Below are positions 19,773 to 33,500 of a stretch of 64,000 nucleotides of DNA, in pieces. The notes below the pieces were generated by a model. It saw only the letters and a program-made list of their open reading frames with translations. It had not been told where the DNA came from and made no database searches. Source of the stretch: Strigops habroptila (lineage: Eukaryota; Chordata; Aves; Psittaciformes; Psittacidae). The position numbers and the translations under genes were made by a program. The DNA lies in assembly GCF_004027225.2 (NCBI RefSeq), contig NC_044290.2:6650906-6714905 (forward strand), written 5' to 3'. Within the stretch, counting starts at the first letter, position 1. Each line of letters starts with the position of its first letter.

Positions 19773-22700
19773 TAATATAATACGTGCCTTAAAAGATTAA
19801 GCAAAAGGTCAGTTTAGCATAACATCTTCCCTGAACTGATGGCAAAATGCTGTGTAAACCTGGAGCCACATCTTGAAATCTCCCAGGACAGTGCTCTGGG
19901 GACTTGCTGATAAATCAGCAGCAGGAGGGAACACAGGTTCTTCTGTTTCACAGGTCACAGGTCTTTGCTACGTGATGGGCAGGCTGAGCAATCCCCACAT
20001 ACCTACATGCATATAACCCACTTCATTAGAACAGAATGTTTTCTCTTGAATACACAAACCAGTAGGAGCTATTATCTCATAAGCTACTATTAATGCACAA
20101 GCCTTCAGACAGTAGCTGCACACAGCGGTGGATCTGTCTAGTCTCAAGAGTAGCCGTAACTAACGACTTCAGAAGAAGGGATAAAACAGCCATGTTGCAC
20201 AATTACATTGGCTTTGGCAATGGGAAGAAGAGATTTCTTCTTGATCCCACATGATGATTGTCTTAGACGCTGGGAAATGAGCACTCGGAGTGACATACTT
20301 TTTATTGTAGCTTAATGTATCTGGGATTTGTAAAGAAGGTGATTCTCCTATATGACCGTATTATCTAAATTGCTTTGTCGCCAACGCATAGAAAACTGAA
20401 TATAAAATTGCCTGAACATAATTGAGTGCTGACTCACCCTCCGATTAGGGCAAATGGTGCAGCGCTCCAGGTGTCTTGGAGCTTTCTACAGCCTCACAAT
20501 CCTATGTGCAGTCTTCTGATTGATTTTTTCCTCCCCTCCAAGCAAACTTACATTTCATGCTCCTGTTTGAGGCTAGATGCTACAAATCCAGCTGCTGTCA
20601 CAAGACATCTTCCCCCTGCTTCGTTATCTTGATGAATTTTCTGCTGAAACTGTCATCTTTTATCGTTCCTGGTGCAGTTTCTTTCCTTGTGATTATTCCA
20701 ACTCCTGCTCTCCATATTCATAGCCACTCTCCGAGCTCCAACTCTACCTCTCTAGTTTCTAAGGCTACATAGCTGTGAATGTTTTTCTCACAAAATGCTT
20801 TTCCATAAATTCTCACTGTTTCATTTCAGTCAAATCTAAGGCTGCATACATACATGACACTGCTCATAGCAGACTTAATAAAAGCACCTGCAGACACGAG
20901 CAGGAAAACACAGCCCCAAGTATTTTAAATAGAAATAGGGTTTTCTTCTTGAAAATGGCCTCACATCACAAAGCTCCATTTGGAGGTAACTGTGTGACTA
21001 TCCTTAAACTCACAACAATTTTCAGGTTTTGGAATGTAAGTGGAAGAAGGGCAATTTTAAGAAGCAGTGCCAGAGATCTGAGGTGAACCGAGCCATGGAT
21101 ACTGGGCAGAGAGCTCAAATTTAGCTGACTGTGGCAAAAAGACAAACCAGCACTTGTGCCTTTGGGTAATCTCTGTTCCGACTGTCACTCAGGTAGTGAC
21201 AAAAAGGAGTAGAAGAAGGGCCACGACCTAAATAATTGGGAAAACAGTAGTTATTAACCAGCAATCCCATCCAGAAGGATTTGCAGAAGATGCCAGCCCT
21301 GAGCTGGAGGATCTGGGAGTGAAACCAGTCATGGAAGTGGCACAGCATGGTTTAGTGTCCAGCTGGCTATGAACATATTTCTTGCTGACTGAAGTATTCC
21401 AGTACTAGCTGTTGAAAATCAGGGAGAGAAGAGGCTGAAATTTGTTTCTTTTATACACAGGTCTGATTTCATACCAGGTAATAGCTCAGAAATGAAGAGT
21501 ACCTTTGGCACGCACATCAGGCTTAGGTTCTCCAGCAGCACTTGTCTCTGCACAGCTCAACCTTGTTCCTTACCAGGATCTTTAACCTTTTCTGTATGGT
21601 AATAAATCATACCTGCCTTGTCCTGAAGAGGATAAATCTCATTTGTACCTAACTATAGAGAGATAATAATGCAGTTGTTCCTTCACACTGGGAGATCAGG
21701 CATCTGTTACCTAGAAGTTCTCTTCCAAGTTGGATCAGCTTTTCTCCAAGTACTTCCTTCCACAGAGTAAAGAGAAACTCAGTTGGAATGTATTTCTAGA
21801 GACAAATGAACCCCTAGGATAAAAGAATAAAATTCGTTCTAAAAAAACCACCATAAATATGGCATGGAGGGGTGAATGTGAAATTTAGAGCTGGGTCAGA
21901 ATCTGGTCAGAATTAAGGATCTGATCTCTGCCTGTTGATCCGCACAGAGGCGGATTTTGCAACGTATCTGTGTGAAATGCAGGCACATTTGAAAGACATA
22001 ATGAAAAAAGGAGAGGAATCTCCAATGGTGAAGAAAGCAACATGTCCTGAGAGAAAAAAAAAGGACATAACCCTTCAAAAGTAGTATCAAAATACATTAA
22101 AATATCCATGGCTTCCCCTGATGGATTAGGGTTGTTCCTTACTCCCGGCCCAGGCTGCATTTGACAGCTCTGTCACCTCTATTACAAGAAGTGTTTTCAA
22201 AAGGAAAAAAACCAGACGTTTGAGCTCAGTATTCCTCTCCAAATCGTTCTTGCTAAGTGCTTCACACCAGCCTGTCCAAGGGACATCCACGTGGGACAGT
22301 GGAAGTGTTGATGTTCCCCATGCAGCTGAATCGGGGAAGTGCTCAGATGACAAGGAAGAACATCACTGGAAAGGCTGGAGGGAAGCACCGTGGGATTTGC
22401 AGCACAGAGCAATGTGTACCGACGGCTTCATCGCCGCAGCCGTGCTGGCAACTCCTGCATTTAAACTCCTCGTCTGTGGCAGCTGGTGGGTTGCTCAGCT
22501 GCAATTTACCATTAGGCTGCTAGGAGGAGCGTGGGCAGAGCGGGGAGGCAGGGGACCCTTCACTGAGAGCCTTGAGTTAATTCTGCAGTGAAGATAAGCC
22601 CTCGGATAGAGATTCTTCAAAAGGATGTGGCCAGGCAGACTGTCACCACGGGGGTCTTGAAGCAGGCAATCAGTCCCCCCTTTAATAAATAAAAGAAGAT

Positions 22701-25700
22701 AGAAGATGGTCAGGCAAGAGTACACTTCTTAAGCGTGCTGGAGAAACAAGGCTGGAACATCTCGTTACTGATCCTCAAGGCAACAAGAGGTTTTTTGAAG
22801 AAGCAGTAATGCTCATGTAATCAAACAGGAGCAACTGCGCTGGTCCTGCCCTGAGGCTTGTGCTCTAAACTATAACTAATGAAGGTAAAGACGCTGACAA
22901 AAAAGGCTTCCACAGAATCCCTGTTCTAAGGCCGCTGATTTTACTGGAACATGCCCAGCATTAAAATTCATATAGCCACCAGGAAAGCCATGTCCTGGCC
23001 TGACCCTGCCACAGAAAAGCAGCAAAACAAAGGGGCAGGGATTTGGGGTCACGTTTGGGGAGGATCCATGATTCAGCATGTCAGTTTACTAAATCCCCTC
23101 TAATTTGTCACATAATGAGGGAGCTGGGCAATCACCTGCAGCTCCAGGCTGCTGCTTCATTGCACAAAGGTATGGCCTAGACAGTGACGAGCGTCTAAAG
23201 AATAAATGACTCTCAATTAGGACAGTAGGTCAGAAAGAGCAAGATGATTCATAACCAGGACATACTCCAACCATCCGCAATAACACTCAGCAATTCTGTT
23301 CAGCTTTACTTCTTCAAAGCACCACAAACACCCTTTCAATGACTCTGGCGGGTAACAGGGAGCAGGGCTTGAAAAGTGCGCTCGAGACCTGCTAATTCTT
23401 GGAGTAATTGAGCTAAGATGGGAAGAAACAGCTTCCACTGTCCCTCCAGCAATAGGAAGGAATGAGAGCTCTGTCCTGGTCACAGCATGCCACCGTTGGG
23501 TCTAGAAATCAGGGGACATGGAGATTCACCCCCCAGAATTAATAAATAAGGTACCCAGAATTAATAGCCTCTTTTAGAGAACTGGCTGCATGCAGTTTTC
23601 CCAGGAGCAAGCAACAGGTCGTGACAGATGGGGTTTATGAGTGCTTGGCTCCTAGGTTAGCACCCTGACAATGCCTCCGCTCAGCTGTGCAAATCGTATT
23701 TTACTTGCTTGACTGTGAGTTGCTGGGCAGTGGGAAGTAATTTTCCATGCTTGCAGTTGGCACTCGGTTTTACCTTGACTTGCGCTTGACAGTGCAAGCT
23801 CTGTCAACACTGTTTCACCTCTTAGAAAACAATAATTAAGAAGCCTGGATGATAGGTTTTAGTACACAAGAACTCAGTGGCCAGCTCTACTTTAACCTAG
23901 TCACCACAGTTTACTACTCTGCAACAAAACGCCTTTTCCAGATTTGCCCAAGGACTGGGATATCAGAAGAACCCAGGGATGCCAGACATACAGTTGGTTG
24001 ACTTTGATCTCTCTGAAGACAAATCTTTTAAAGTTTAGATCAAGGAATCTTTTAATGAAACAAAGAAATCGTGCCACTTGTGTCAGTTCCAGATATAAAT
24101 AAATCAGCTAGAAATAAACAGGACAAGGCAAACGTAAAGGAGACAGCCACGCTCTACAATGTCAGTCCAAAGTGACTGCCTGATGGATGATAATATGGCT
24201 GGCTTGGGAAAAAAAGTCAGATTTTAAGAGTCTTGCTGCCAGCCATCTGGCAGATCTTCCAAAATATATTGCAGTAAAACTTCACTGAATTGCTACCTTT
24301 TTTGCATCTCCTGCCATCAAGACAGTCTATTTACTTTTCAAGTGTAGTGAGGATTTTGAAATCTCTACTAGGACTCTCCTCGGGGACTCGTTGTAGCTCT
24401 CCTCATAGCCATTTCATTGTTCCTTCCCTCTGCCCCTCTGCTATATATGCTTAATCTTCCCAAAGTAAAGATGCTCATATACATTTAGGGGGCCACTAAA
24501 ATACTGAGCACATCTAACTCCTGCTGCAGATACACCGTCTGTTCGCAATTCACAGGTGCCATTCTCTTGTGCTGTAAGGGATTTATAGCACATCCATCCT
24601 CTTGCTCCAGGAGCATCATGGCTTCATACTTGGGCAACATTTCATACTTCCAAACAGTATAGGGCATATTTTCATAACTGAGTAATTTGGACTCTGTACC
24701 CCAGGAGGCAATAGTAAATATTACCACTAGCCATTTCCTAATAATCTGTAGCAACATAGAGCGATAAAAATTTATGGCCACTTAGATCCTTTTCCTTTCC
24801 ATGAAAATGAAAAGTCTCTTTACAGAACAGGCTGCCCTGCTGAATGTTAATGAATTTCTTTCCCCTGTTCCATCAGCTCCTCCCACCTGGTCCATAATCA
24901 GCTGTAATTGAGTCCACAACCCTCCTGAATTGCACTGAAGTGTAATGGCTTGTGGCCATAGTACTGAGAGTACCGGAACGCAGATAACCCTCCGACACGC
25001 CGTCTGAGAGGCAGCTGGAGATCCTATCTGGTGACCAGACACCCCTGGGTTGTAACATGGACTCAGTAAAAGCTATTTTCAGCTTAAATGATCTTTGATA
25101 CTGAAACTAGAGTTAACCTGGGGAGGGGAAGAGATCATCTGCTCTGAGAAACGAACCAAGGGAGAAGGGGGAGGGAGAAGAGCAGGATGATAGCAAAGGA
25201 GAGGGACTCTTCAGGGAGGGGAATTAGATTGAAAATGTGCACCGATGGAAAAAGCAGCACAGGAAATTTGTTGTTGCATCTCCTCATCACTATGGATCAG
25301 GTCCCTGTCCTCCTCAACTGCCAGCCATGATCATCATTTGTAATTCTCAGCCTTCTTAGATAGATGGGGCTAAGCAACAAAAGCTGTCTCTTAGCAGCCC
25401 TCGAGCTTGTCTCACCTTTGTTACAGCCAGTTTTAGTCATTTCTCGTCAAATTGGTGTGGTTATTAATATGGGCTTGATTTTAATTTCACCATGTACAGC
25501 TTTACTTGCTAACAAACTGCTCCAGGAGATCTGTATAGGACAGTGGAAAGCAGGGAAAGGAAATAATTACAGCATTTCTACCTACGGTAGTCTGCTTCAG
25601 GGCAGGTATAAATAGATCCTTAAGTGTTTGTTCACTTAAAAGAGAGCTCAGCCTAACTGCTTTTGCAGTTGCCAGCAGCAGAATTGATGGTTTGGGGGTT

Positions 25701-28700
25701 TTTTCTTAAAAATGAGGGCAAAGATCATGTACTAAATATCACCCTCCCTTCCTTCAGACTGCAAGTAGCAGTTAGAAAGTTTCAGATTTTTTATCAAAAC
25801 CAGATGTCGGGTGTATAAAAGTACAGGCAATTTTTCAAAGCCATTATATTTGTTTGGGAAAAAGAGGGCTAATTAGATCAGAAAACTCCATTCAGCTTCA
25901 GAACAGAGGAAATTCATGGAAAAAAGAAATAATAATTCACATTTTGTTCACTTGGTGCATCCAAAAAGCACTGGACTGAGGGATGCAAACAGTAACTTCC
26001 TTTGGAGTCCTACCACAAGTGTTGAGAAAGCACTTGCTAAAGTGTCTGAAAACGCCCCGTTTCTTGTCCATAGGCAGCTGAAGAGCAGAGGGAGCACGAG
26101 GTGATGCTGAGCTGGGATGGGACTGGTGTCCCAGCAGGTCAGAGTCAGTGGAACCCTTACTTCCAGCTCGAGCATCCCAGAAATCACCTTCCTGACTCAA
26201 AGGAGGTTAGGAAAGCTCTCCTTGGGATCTGGCACACCTTGGCATGGGAGGAAGAGGAACCCAGAGTGGGGTTGCCCATCTGGGGTACCCTGGACCTCTC
26301 TCCTGGAGCAGCATTCCCACAGCTCCATCTTCCATCCCATGGCTCGGGAGCCCAAATCCCTGCCGACATCTACCTTTCCCTGCACGAAGCTGTTTAAATA
26401 AACTTCACCACTCCGTGGGCTCACAGAAAGGCAATAAAAATCAGTTCTGTCCTCCCCTTAGTGGCTCTGCTAATGGGCTGATTATAATGGCATCGCCAAG
26501 GCTTTCCAGGCAAAGTGCTGTACTTTGCCTCTGGCCTCCTGTGTTAAAGCTGCACCTCGGTGCTCAGTAATAGCCCATAACTGCACAAAAAAGCACGTAC
26601 TCTGCCACTGCCCATTGTTCAAGCTACAGGTACTATATTTAACTGAACAATAGCTAATAAACAAAAGACATTTTAAGTGGTTTGTGGTGTCTGCTAAGCG
26701 CCAGCTGCCCTTTTGGTGTTGTACCATGTCTTCAGTCCTGATACTCAAAGTCTCCTGGGTCCCATTCAGCTGCAAAAAACCCAAAGCTACAGTGAGAGGA
26801 ACAAACTAATCTGATAGGGAAATAAAACAATTAATGGCTCCTAAAAGCAAAAGGGACAGATGTTTGCAAAGGAAGAAAGCACAACAGATTCAAATGTAAT
26901 TGTGAGTCTTGCCACAGGAGTGCTGTAGAAGCAGTGAGTTCCTCCGTGTTCCTCCACTTGTGCCCCAAGCCAGCCAGCTTCACAGGTGCCAAGACTCAAA
27001 CCTGTCATTTCAAGTAGCATTAATAAGGGTTAGATCTGAATTAATCCACTCTTCTGCATGCCTGGGGATGTTATTAAGACCTCTGGCCTTGCGGCATGTG
27101 GCAGGTTTGGCTGCTTCGGGCTGTGCTGAAGCATCTGGAGGTGCATGTTTATGAGCCCCAGCCCAAGGCACCAGGACAGGAGCTGCGTGCAGCCAAAGGA
27201 GGGAGGTCTGCTGGAGCCTGCAGGCAACCGAGGAGCTGCACCCAGGTTTCCCATGGGCAGCTGGCTCCAAAATCAACTGTTTTGAAGGAAACAAGCCCCT
27301 GGACAGCACAGGGATCTGTGCATGGCTGTAGGAGAGGGCAGCTGGCTGCTGCTCTTCAGGGGAAAGAGGACCCCAGGAGTGGCTCAGACACCCCTATGAC
27401 AGAAGGGGGGGGTCATTCCTGGGGCTGGCAGGGACCCCCTTGCTGCAGGGCTTGGGACTGTCACCTCTCAAGTCCCTCCTCTCCCCTAGGCAGCGTAATG
27501 AGGCCAGCACAAAGATGAAGGAGGGAGATATATTTTTCTCAAGGATTCCTATTCAAAGCTACAGCTATTGACAGATTTTTTTTCTATTCCTACGCTCACT
27601 GGAAGCTGATAGTATTTATTAAGCTGATTTCAGGCACTGGAGCTCGATCCTAGCTCCAGATACGCAGGCAATCATCAGAGCCTGTTGTGTCTGCATGAAT
27701 ATACTAATCCTGACTCTGCTTTCAGAATACATAAAGCGATGTATGGGACCATTCATCTACGAGAGAGTCTTCTAGATGGTTGCAGAGGGCAAGACAGTAT
27801 TTTAAATATGGAGAACTCTATGGGAAGCTATTTTAGTACCAGAGGATCATTAACATTTTTGAATGTCTGAGAAGCTGCTAACATTTATAAGACTTTACAA
27901 CCAAGATCCATTCTGCCCAATGGAGAACGAGCTCGTGTTTTTCACATATGCTTTAGATATTGATAATTTTCTCATTTTCTGATATGACAGGGCTTGGGGA
28001 TTTTTTTCCCTACTGAGACAAGATGACTGACAGAAGGAGATGAGAATTTCTCATAAAGAGAAGCAGTGCATTTTTACACAGCCGAGGCTGGAAGAAAGCA
28101 ATAATTGTCCTAATACTCAGGCACGGTTCTCCAGAACAGATGATGATTCATTTCAAGAGACACCACTGACCAAAATGCCAGGCATGTCTTCCCAAGCCAA
28201 GATATGATCTGCTGGGGTGCTCAGAGGCCTGAAGCTTTGGGCAGAAGTTAGAGCTGTCACTGCTGAACTCATCGGGGCTTTCAAATAACCCAAAAAACCA
28301 AACCAAAACCAGAGCAGCTGCCTCCAGGAACTGGCTCCGCACAGAGGCTGGGAGCAGTGAGGATGCCTGTCCTCAAGGGTGACCACCACTCCTGGTCCTC
28401 TGCAGCATCTAAGCTGCAAAAATCGTTTACCTGCTTTCCTCCCAGCCTCCTATTCCAGCTGTTCTCTCTCCTCTCTCTATCTGCATCTCATATTGTTCTC
28501 TGCTGTTCCTAATAACTTTTATCTATGCCAAGTCCCATCCTACTCATCTCTCATTAAACCCCAGACCTTTTGCAGAGCTTTTCTGCATTGATCTCCCAGC
28601 CAGCTTTTGTCTCTTTGACATCTAGGTTCTCTTCGTTTGTACTTTTCTCTCTAGATCTGGGAATAATTCTGCCTCCATTGATGTTGCCAGATCCAGGCCC

Positions 28701-30547
28701 TGATATTTCATTAAACTCCTTGGGGTATCTTCTGCTTTGCAGATATGATGGTGGGTATGACTGCTCCCTGCACCAGCAACACCAAGGGTGTTGCAAAAGC
28801 CTCAAGAGGCTGATGTGTATCACAGACAGTAGGAATTTTATCCTATGCTAGATACTGGCTTGAAAGGGACATTATTCCTGGCAGACACCAGCTCCAGAGA
28901 GGCATTTTCCATGGCAGTCCTGCCTAGGAATAGATCCTGACTTCATCTAAGAGAGGAGCAGGAGCTAGTTATACAGTGTTGTGCTGCTCACTGGAGGACA
29001 GCATGGCCAGGGTGAATAGGGCAGGAGTGGCCTCTGCCATACCCGTGGTATATCTGCCTGTTCCTGCTCATTTTCTGATGGCATGTTTTGCTCTCCTGCA
29101 GCTTCAGATCAGTATCTCAATAGAAAGCTGCAGATATGAGCAGCCCCTGCCGGCAGCGAGTGCTCCCCGGAGCACGAGGGGTCCAGGAACACGTGTTCTA
29201 AGCAGATCTCTTATTTGGAAAACTAGCTGGTATTGACTATTTATAAACCTAAGCTTACAAGGCAAGGCCAGCTGGAAAATACACCACCATGGGTGAGCGA
29301 AGGTGCTTAGTTAGGAGCAGAGCACTGGAGGTTTTCAGCCCCAAATTACAGGGCAGCAGTGAGCAAGCGGCTTTGTTTTTTCTGTTTCTCCCTCCTACTG
29401 ATTTAGTTCGGAAGCGTTTCAGAGGGCACTTTCTCCTGTTATATGGTGATAAAATGCTGGGCTCAATAACTGAGATCCACTGTCTGGCATCAAGCAATAC
29501 AAATAACAATAAAAAAAACAAAATAGTGGTGAGTCAGGTTGGTTTCGGCTTGGAAAAACATCAGTTATCCTCATTACTCACCAGCTCTGTCGTCTCCTCT
29601 GGGGGACTCTGCCGGCCACCAGTGAGTCTGCAGTCTAAGAGAGGCTGTATTTAGCTCAGGCCCTCCTAGAAATGGTTTTCCCTGGGGTTTTGGTGGTTGC
29701 ATATCCACGTGCTCAGGATCGTGAGTGCGAGCAGCCTTTCTGCAGAACAAGAAGAGTCTTGCTGCTGAGCCTAATGGGACCACATAGACCAATGCAGCAT
29801 GGAGGATCCACAGCCCAAGGCAGGGTGGACAGTCCTTGAGGCCAGTGTCTTCATCTGGGTGGAAATAGCAAGGGAGGAAGCCTGGAGGGGACCACCCCTG
29901 TTCCCAGTGCTGGCTGTAGTCACCCATGGGCTCCTCAGCAATGTGCAAGCCGCAGCTCTGTTGTACCCCCAAAACATCATCACAACAGCCCAACATGTCC
30001 AAAACATGCACCAAGGGCCATGTCCAGCTGGAATTTGATTTCTGGTATTGAGATTTGTATTTATTAATTTCTAGCCCATTTGCTTTCCTTTGGCACCATT
30101 TTTCTCTGCAAGTGAAAAATTTACCCTGAATCACAGCGTGTTATTTCCACTTGTCAAGATAAAGGTTAATGAAATACCAGTAACTGCATCACAAATCTAG
30201 CTCTGTATCTATCAGAGATTTTATATGGAATGTTTTACTGCACAGCCTATGCTTAGAAAAGGCTATGATGATTAAAAAAAAACCCCAAACTGTCAGAGGT
30301 CAAGAAATTCACAGATAGAGCAGCTGAACCCCTGCCCTTCACTCCTCACCTCTTGCCTGTAGGATGAGGGAAAAACCCTCCTGGAATTGGCACAAATGAG
30401 TGTGGGCCGAGATTTAATCCAACACACAAGATTCTGCAGGACTGGGGTATTTAAACAGCATTTTCCTTTGCAAACATTGCCTGCATATGGATAATGGTTA
30501 CTTGGATATTTATACACTATGTAAATAATATAGAAATCACGTATATC
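19773..30547. other. Non-coding interval
   Basis: About 10.8 kb with no supported gene, RNA gene or clear mobile element. The longest open frames (29574-30134 minus, 186 codons; 27096-27518 plus, 140 codons) show no domain and overlap frames on the opposite strand. If human synteny holds this is TOB1-SPAG9 intergenic DNA. Confidence 0.5.
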
Positions 30548-30596
30548 GTAGAATATCTTGAGTTGGAAGGGACCCATAAGGATCATTGAGTCCTCT
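30548..30596 (-). mobile_element. CR1 3' terminal remnant
   Basis: gtagaatatcttgagttggaagggacccataaggatcattgagtcc matches the last roughly 50 bases of CR1 in reverse complement, with substitutions. Only the extreme 3' end remains. Confidence 0.8.
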
Positions 30597-33500
30597 ATAT
30601 AGATAGGATTTAGAAGCAACATGATGCTATATTTGACATATAGCTGTCTTCAAAGAGATTTGCACCAGAGGTGCAAAGAAAATGTAACATACTTGGTGCA
30701 AAGCGATTCTCTTGCCCGGAACATGAAACTGGGGCTGGCAGAAGGATGCACCATGAGCTGCTTTGCGCCCTGGGAGTCGAGATGAATTATACAGTGACAA
30801 ACTCCCCTTCGAGATCCACACATCAGATCCCAAGTTAAATACTTGGAAATACAGAAGATGCCCCCGTTCAGCTGCAGTTTGAACACATGAGCTCGCAGGA
30901 AGGAAGGGAGGAGCTGCTTTGTTTTCTTCCTTAGGAAGGCTGGCGGCGGACGGGATGAGTGTCAGGAGCTGCCGTTTGGGATGAGTCAGGAGATTGGCAT
31001 GGGGCGGTTTGCATTAATACCGGCTTGAACACATGCCAAAGAGGATTTCCAAAATTCACAGCCAGTTATTTCTTGTCATAGGGTAAAGAGATCCTATAGC
31101 CTGTTCTTCCACTCTGAGGCATGCGATCAAAAGCCTGCGGGGATTATTCTGAGAAGGTTTGTTTGTTCTGTAAATATGTTTTTAAAATATGGTTTTAAAA
31201 TCTTGAATACAGATGACTAAGTCTAAAAAATAAACCCAAACCAAAACAACAGTAACCCCAAAACTTCTAAGAGAGCAAAACCCTCTCACAGAGAATCTTT
31301 TCCCTCTTCCGAGGTGGATTAAAAAGCATTGTTACAAAATCCCAGTGCAGATTTTAATATGGGCTAAATCAAAATGCTTTAGAGTTTTTGGAGTTCAGAT
31401 CTGAAGTTCATAATTTCAGCCCATATGCTCCATATAAAAGATAAAGAAAGGGATGTACTTTTTCTTCCTTTTGATATGCAAAGATTTAGATGAAATACTT
31501 TCTTTCCAATTTGCTTTTTCACTAGAGATCCTATCGAACATGAAATACCCTGTGAAGCCTGAGGAGCCTGAAATGATGGATGACATCAAGAACCAAAAGA
31601 ATACATACAAAGCATCTGAAGAAAGAGATCCTTAATCAATGTGAAGCCTGTTGGTTTGTTGCCATCTACTTAACTTAAAGCTCGTGTTGTCATATATCTA
31701 GCTTTAAAATGTAAGAATCATTTGGAGAAAGGAAATCTCTCTTAACAAAGTCCTGTCCCTTCAACAACAATGTACTTCACTGGATATTCTCAGCAAGTCC
31801 TTCATTAAAACAGTAGCACCAGATGAGATCTAATTTTCTAATATTTGCAGACTACAATGCAAGAAGGAGAATATTTAAGATTTTATGTATTCGTGAAGAA
31901 TAGTAAAAACCTCACAAGAGCACAGACTCTCTCCTCCCTCTTTCATTCCCAAGTATCTTACTTTTGAAATTGAATATCAATACTATTTTTATTTAGAAAA
32001 AACAACTTTTGCCCACTAGATGGCTGTAATTGTTATGGCCATGCTTAATTTTTGGTATCAAATTCTCATTTTTAACTAAGTCTATTCTTTGTTTTTGTTA
32101 TTTTGTAGTACATGCTCTCCACCTCCATCGCGGTGTTTGAAGCAATGGGCTCCTTTCTCTCTTCAGCTGTTCATAGGAAATCTGGGTGTTCAAAATGGCT
32201 ACTGCAATGGGTTTGTGTCATGTCTGAGGCATAGAAACCCACCACCATTATGAAGGATAAAGTGGGAATTCATTGTTGAAAGAGATACTTTTGTTCTCTG
32301 CTAGTACAAGGAGCAATCAAAGAGTAAGAGCCCTCTGGAAAGGCTGTCTGATAGCGTGCCATCTAACGCAAGCAGCTTGCGATGACTGGTGTATCACAAA
32401 AACGTTGCAAAGCTGATGGACCAGAGCCCAGAAGGCAGGATTGAGCATCTCCCGCGTCCTAGATTCAGGAGAGGAGCTGATGTGAAAAAGAAGCAGGATC
32501 TGCTGGAAGGAAAGCTCAAACAATCTATCATAGAGAATACCATTTCTTTGCTGTTTGCACAAGCTCTGGTCCAGGAGAAGGAGTGGGTTTGTGGGGTGGA
32601 TTTGCAAACTGTTTGCTGGCTGCTGTTCCCCATGGCTGCAGTTTTCCAGAAGCTCCACCTAAAGGGAATGGCCATGTAGGCTCAGGTGCAGAGACAGACT
32701 TTCCTGATTCAGCTAGAGAGCAGGATACCAGTGCTTCATCTAAACAGAGCCACCTGGATATCAACATCTATAATGTGTTCAACAGCGCTTGACTACAAGA
32801 TACGTGGAAAGAGAACTGGCTCTCGAAAACACGGGTTTTTAGCAATATGCAGAAATATTTGTAGCATCCCTTGGCTAAGCACGAGCCTGCTTGGATTCAC
32901 CAAGGCATCACTGTAGCCCCTCAGCACGGTGCATGGTTCTTCACACTCTCTGTTCCCTTCAGCTTGCACATAAATCTGCCCTTAACGGGAGTTATTTGTT
33001 ATTCCATGATGAGTTTTCCTCCCGGCTCAGTACTGCACCAAAGTGGGTGACCAGGGTCCATCAGGTTTCATAAGAGTTAAGTGCAACTTCTCAATTAAGT
33101 GTCTGTAAAGAGGGTTTGCTCAGCCAAGGGCCTCATAAGCGGCTTGAAGAGAGCAGTGCCTTTGCCTTGGTTAAAAGCAACTCACGAATAAAGAATGCAC
33201 ACCTAGCTCCACTGTTCTGTGGATAATCTGGAAGAAAAAGCACCTCTGGCAAAGGAGGTGCTGTAATAACTTTTTGTTTAGGAGAAATTTCGGGCTCCTG
33301 TGGTGTGCCAGTTTAATATCGCTCAAGTAGATAATTCCACTTAGTGCTTGCTCTTGCAGAAATACCACGTCAAAGTGCTTGGAGGGTACAACTGCTGCCA
33401 ACCCAGCGTGTCCCCTGCTTTAACTCTATTTCTTCCTAATTTAGTATAATTAAAGGCTCTCTCTTTGTGCGTGTACAAATAGGTCCATGCCCAAACAAGA

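Noticed and set aside
29574..30134. 186-codon minus-strand frame rich in C, P and W
   Set aside because: No domain recognised and opposite-strand frames are open over the same DNA. I considered a retroviral relic but saw no conserved motif.
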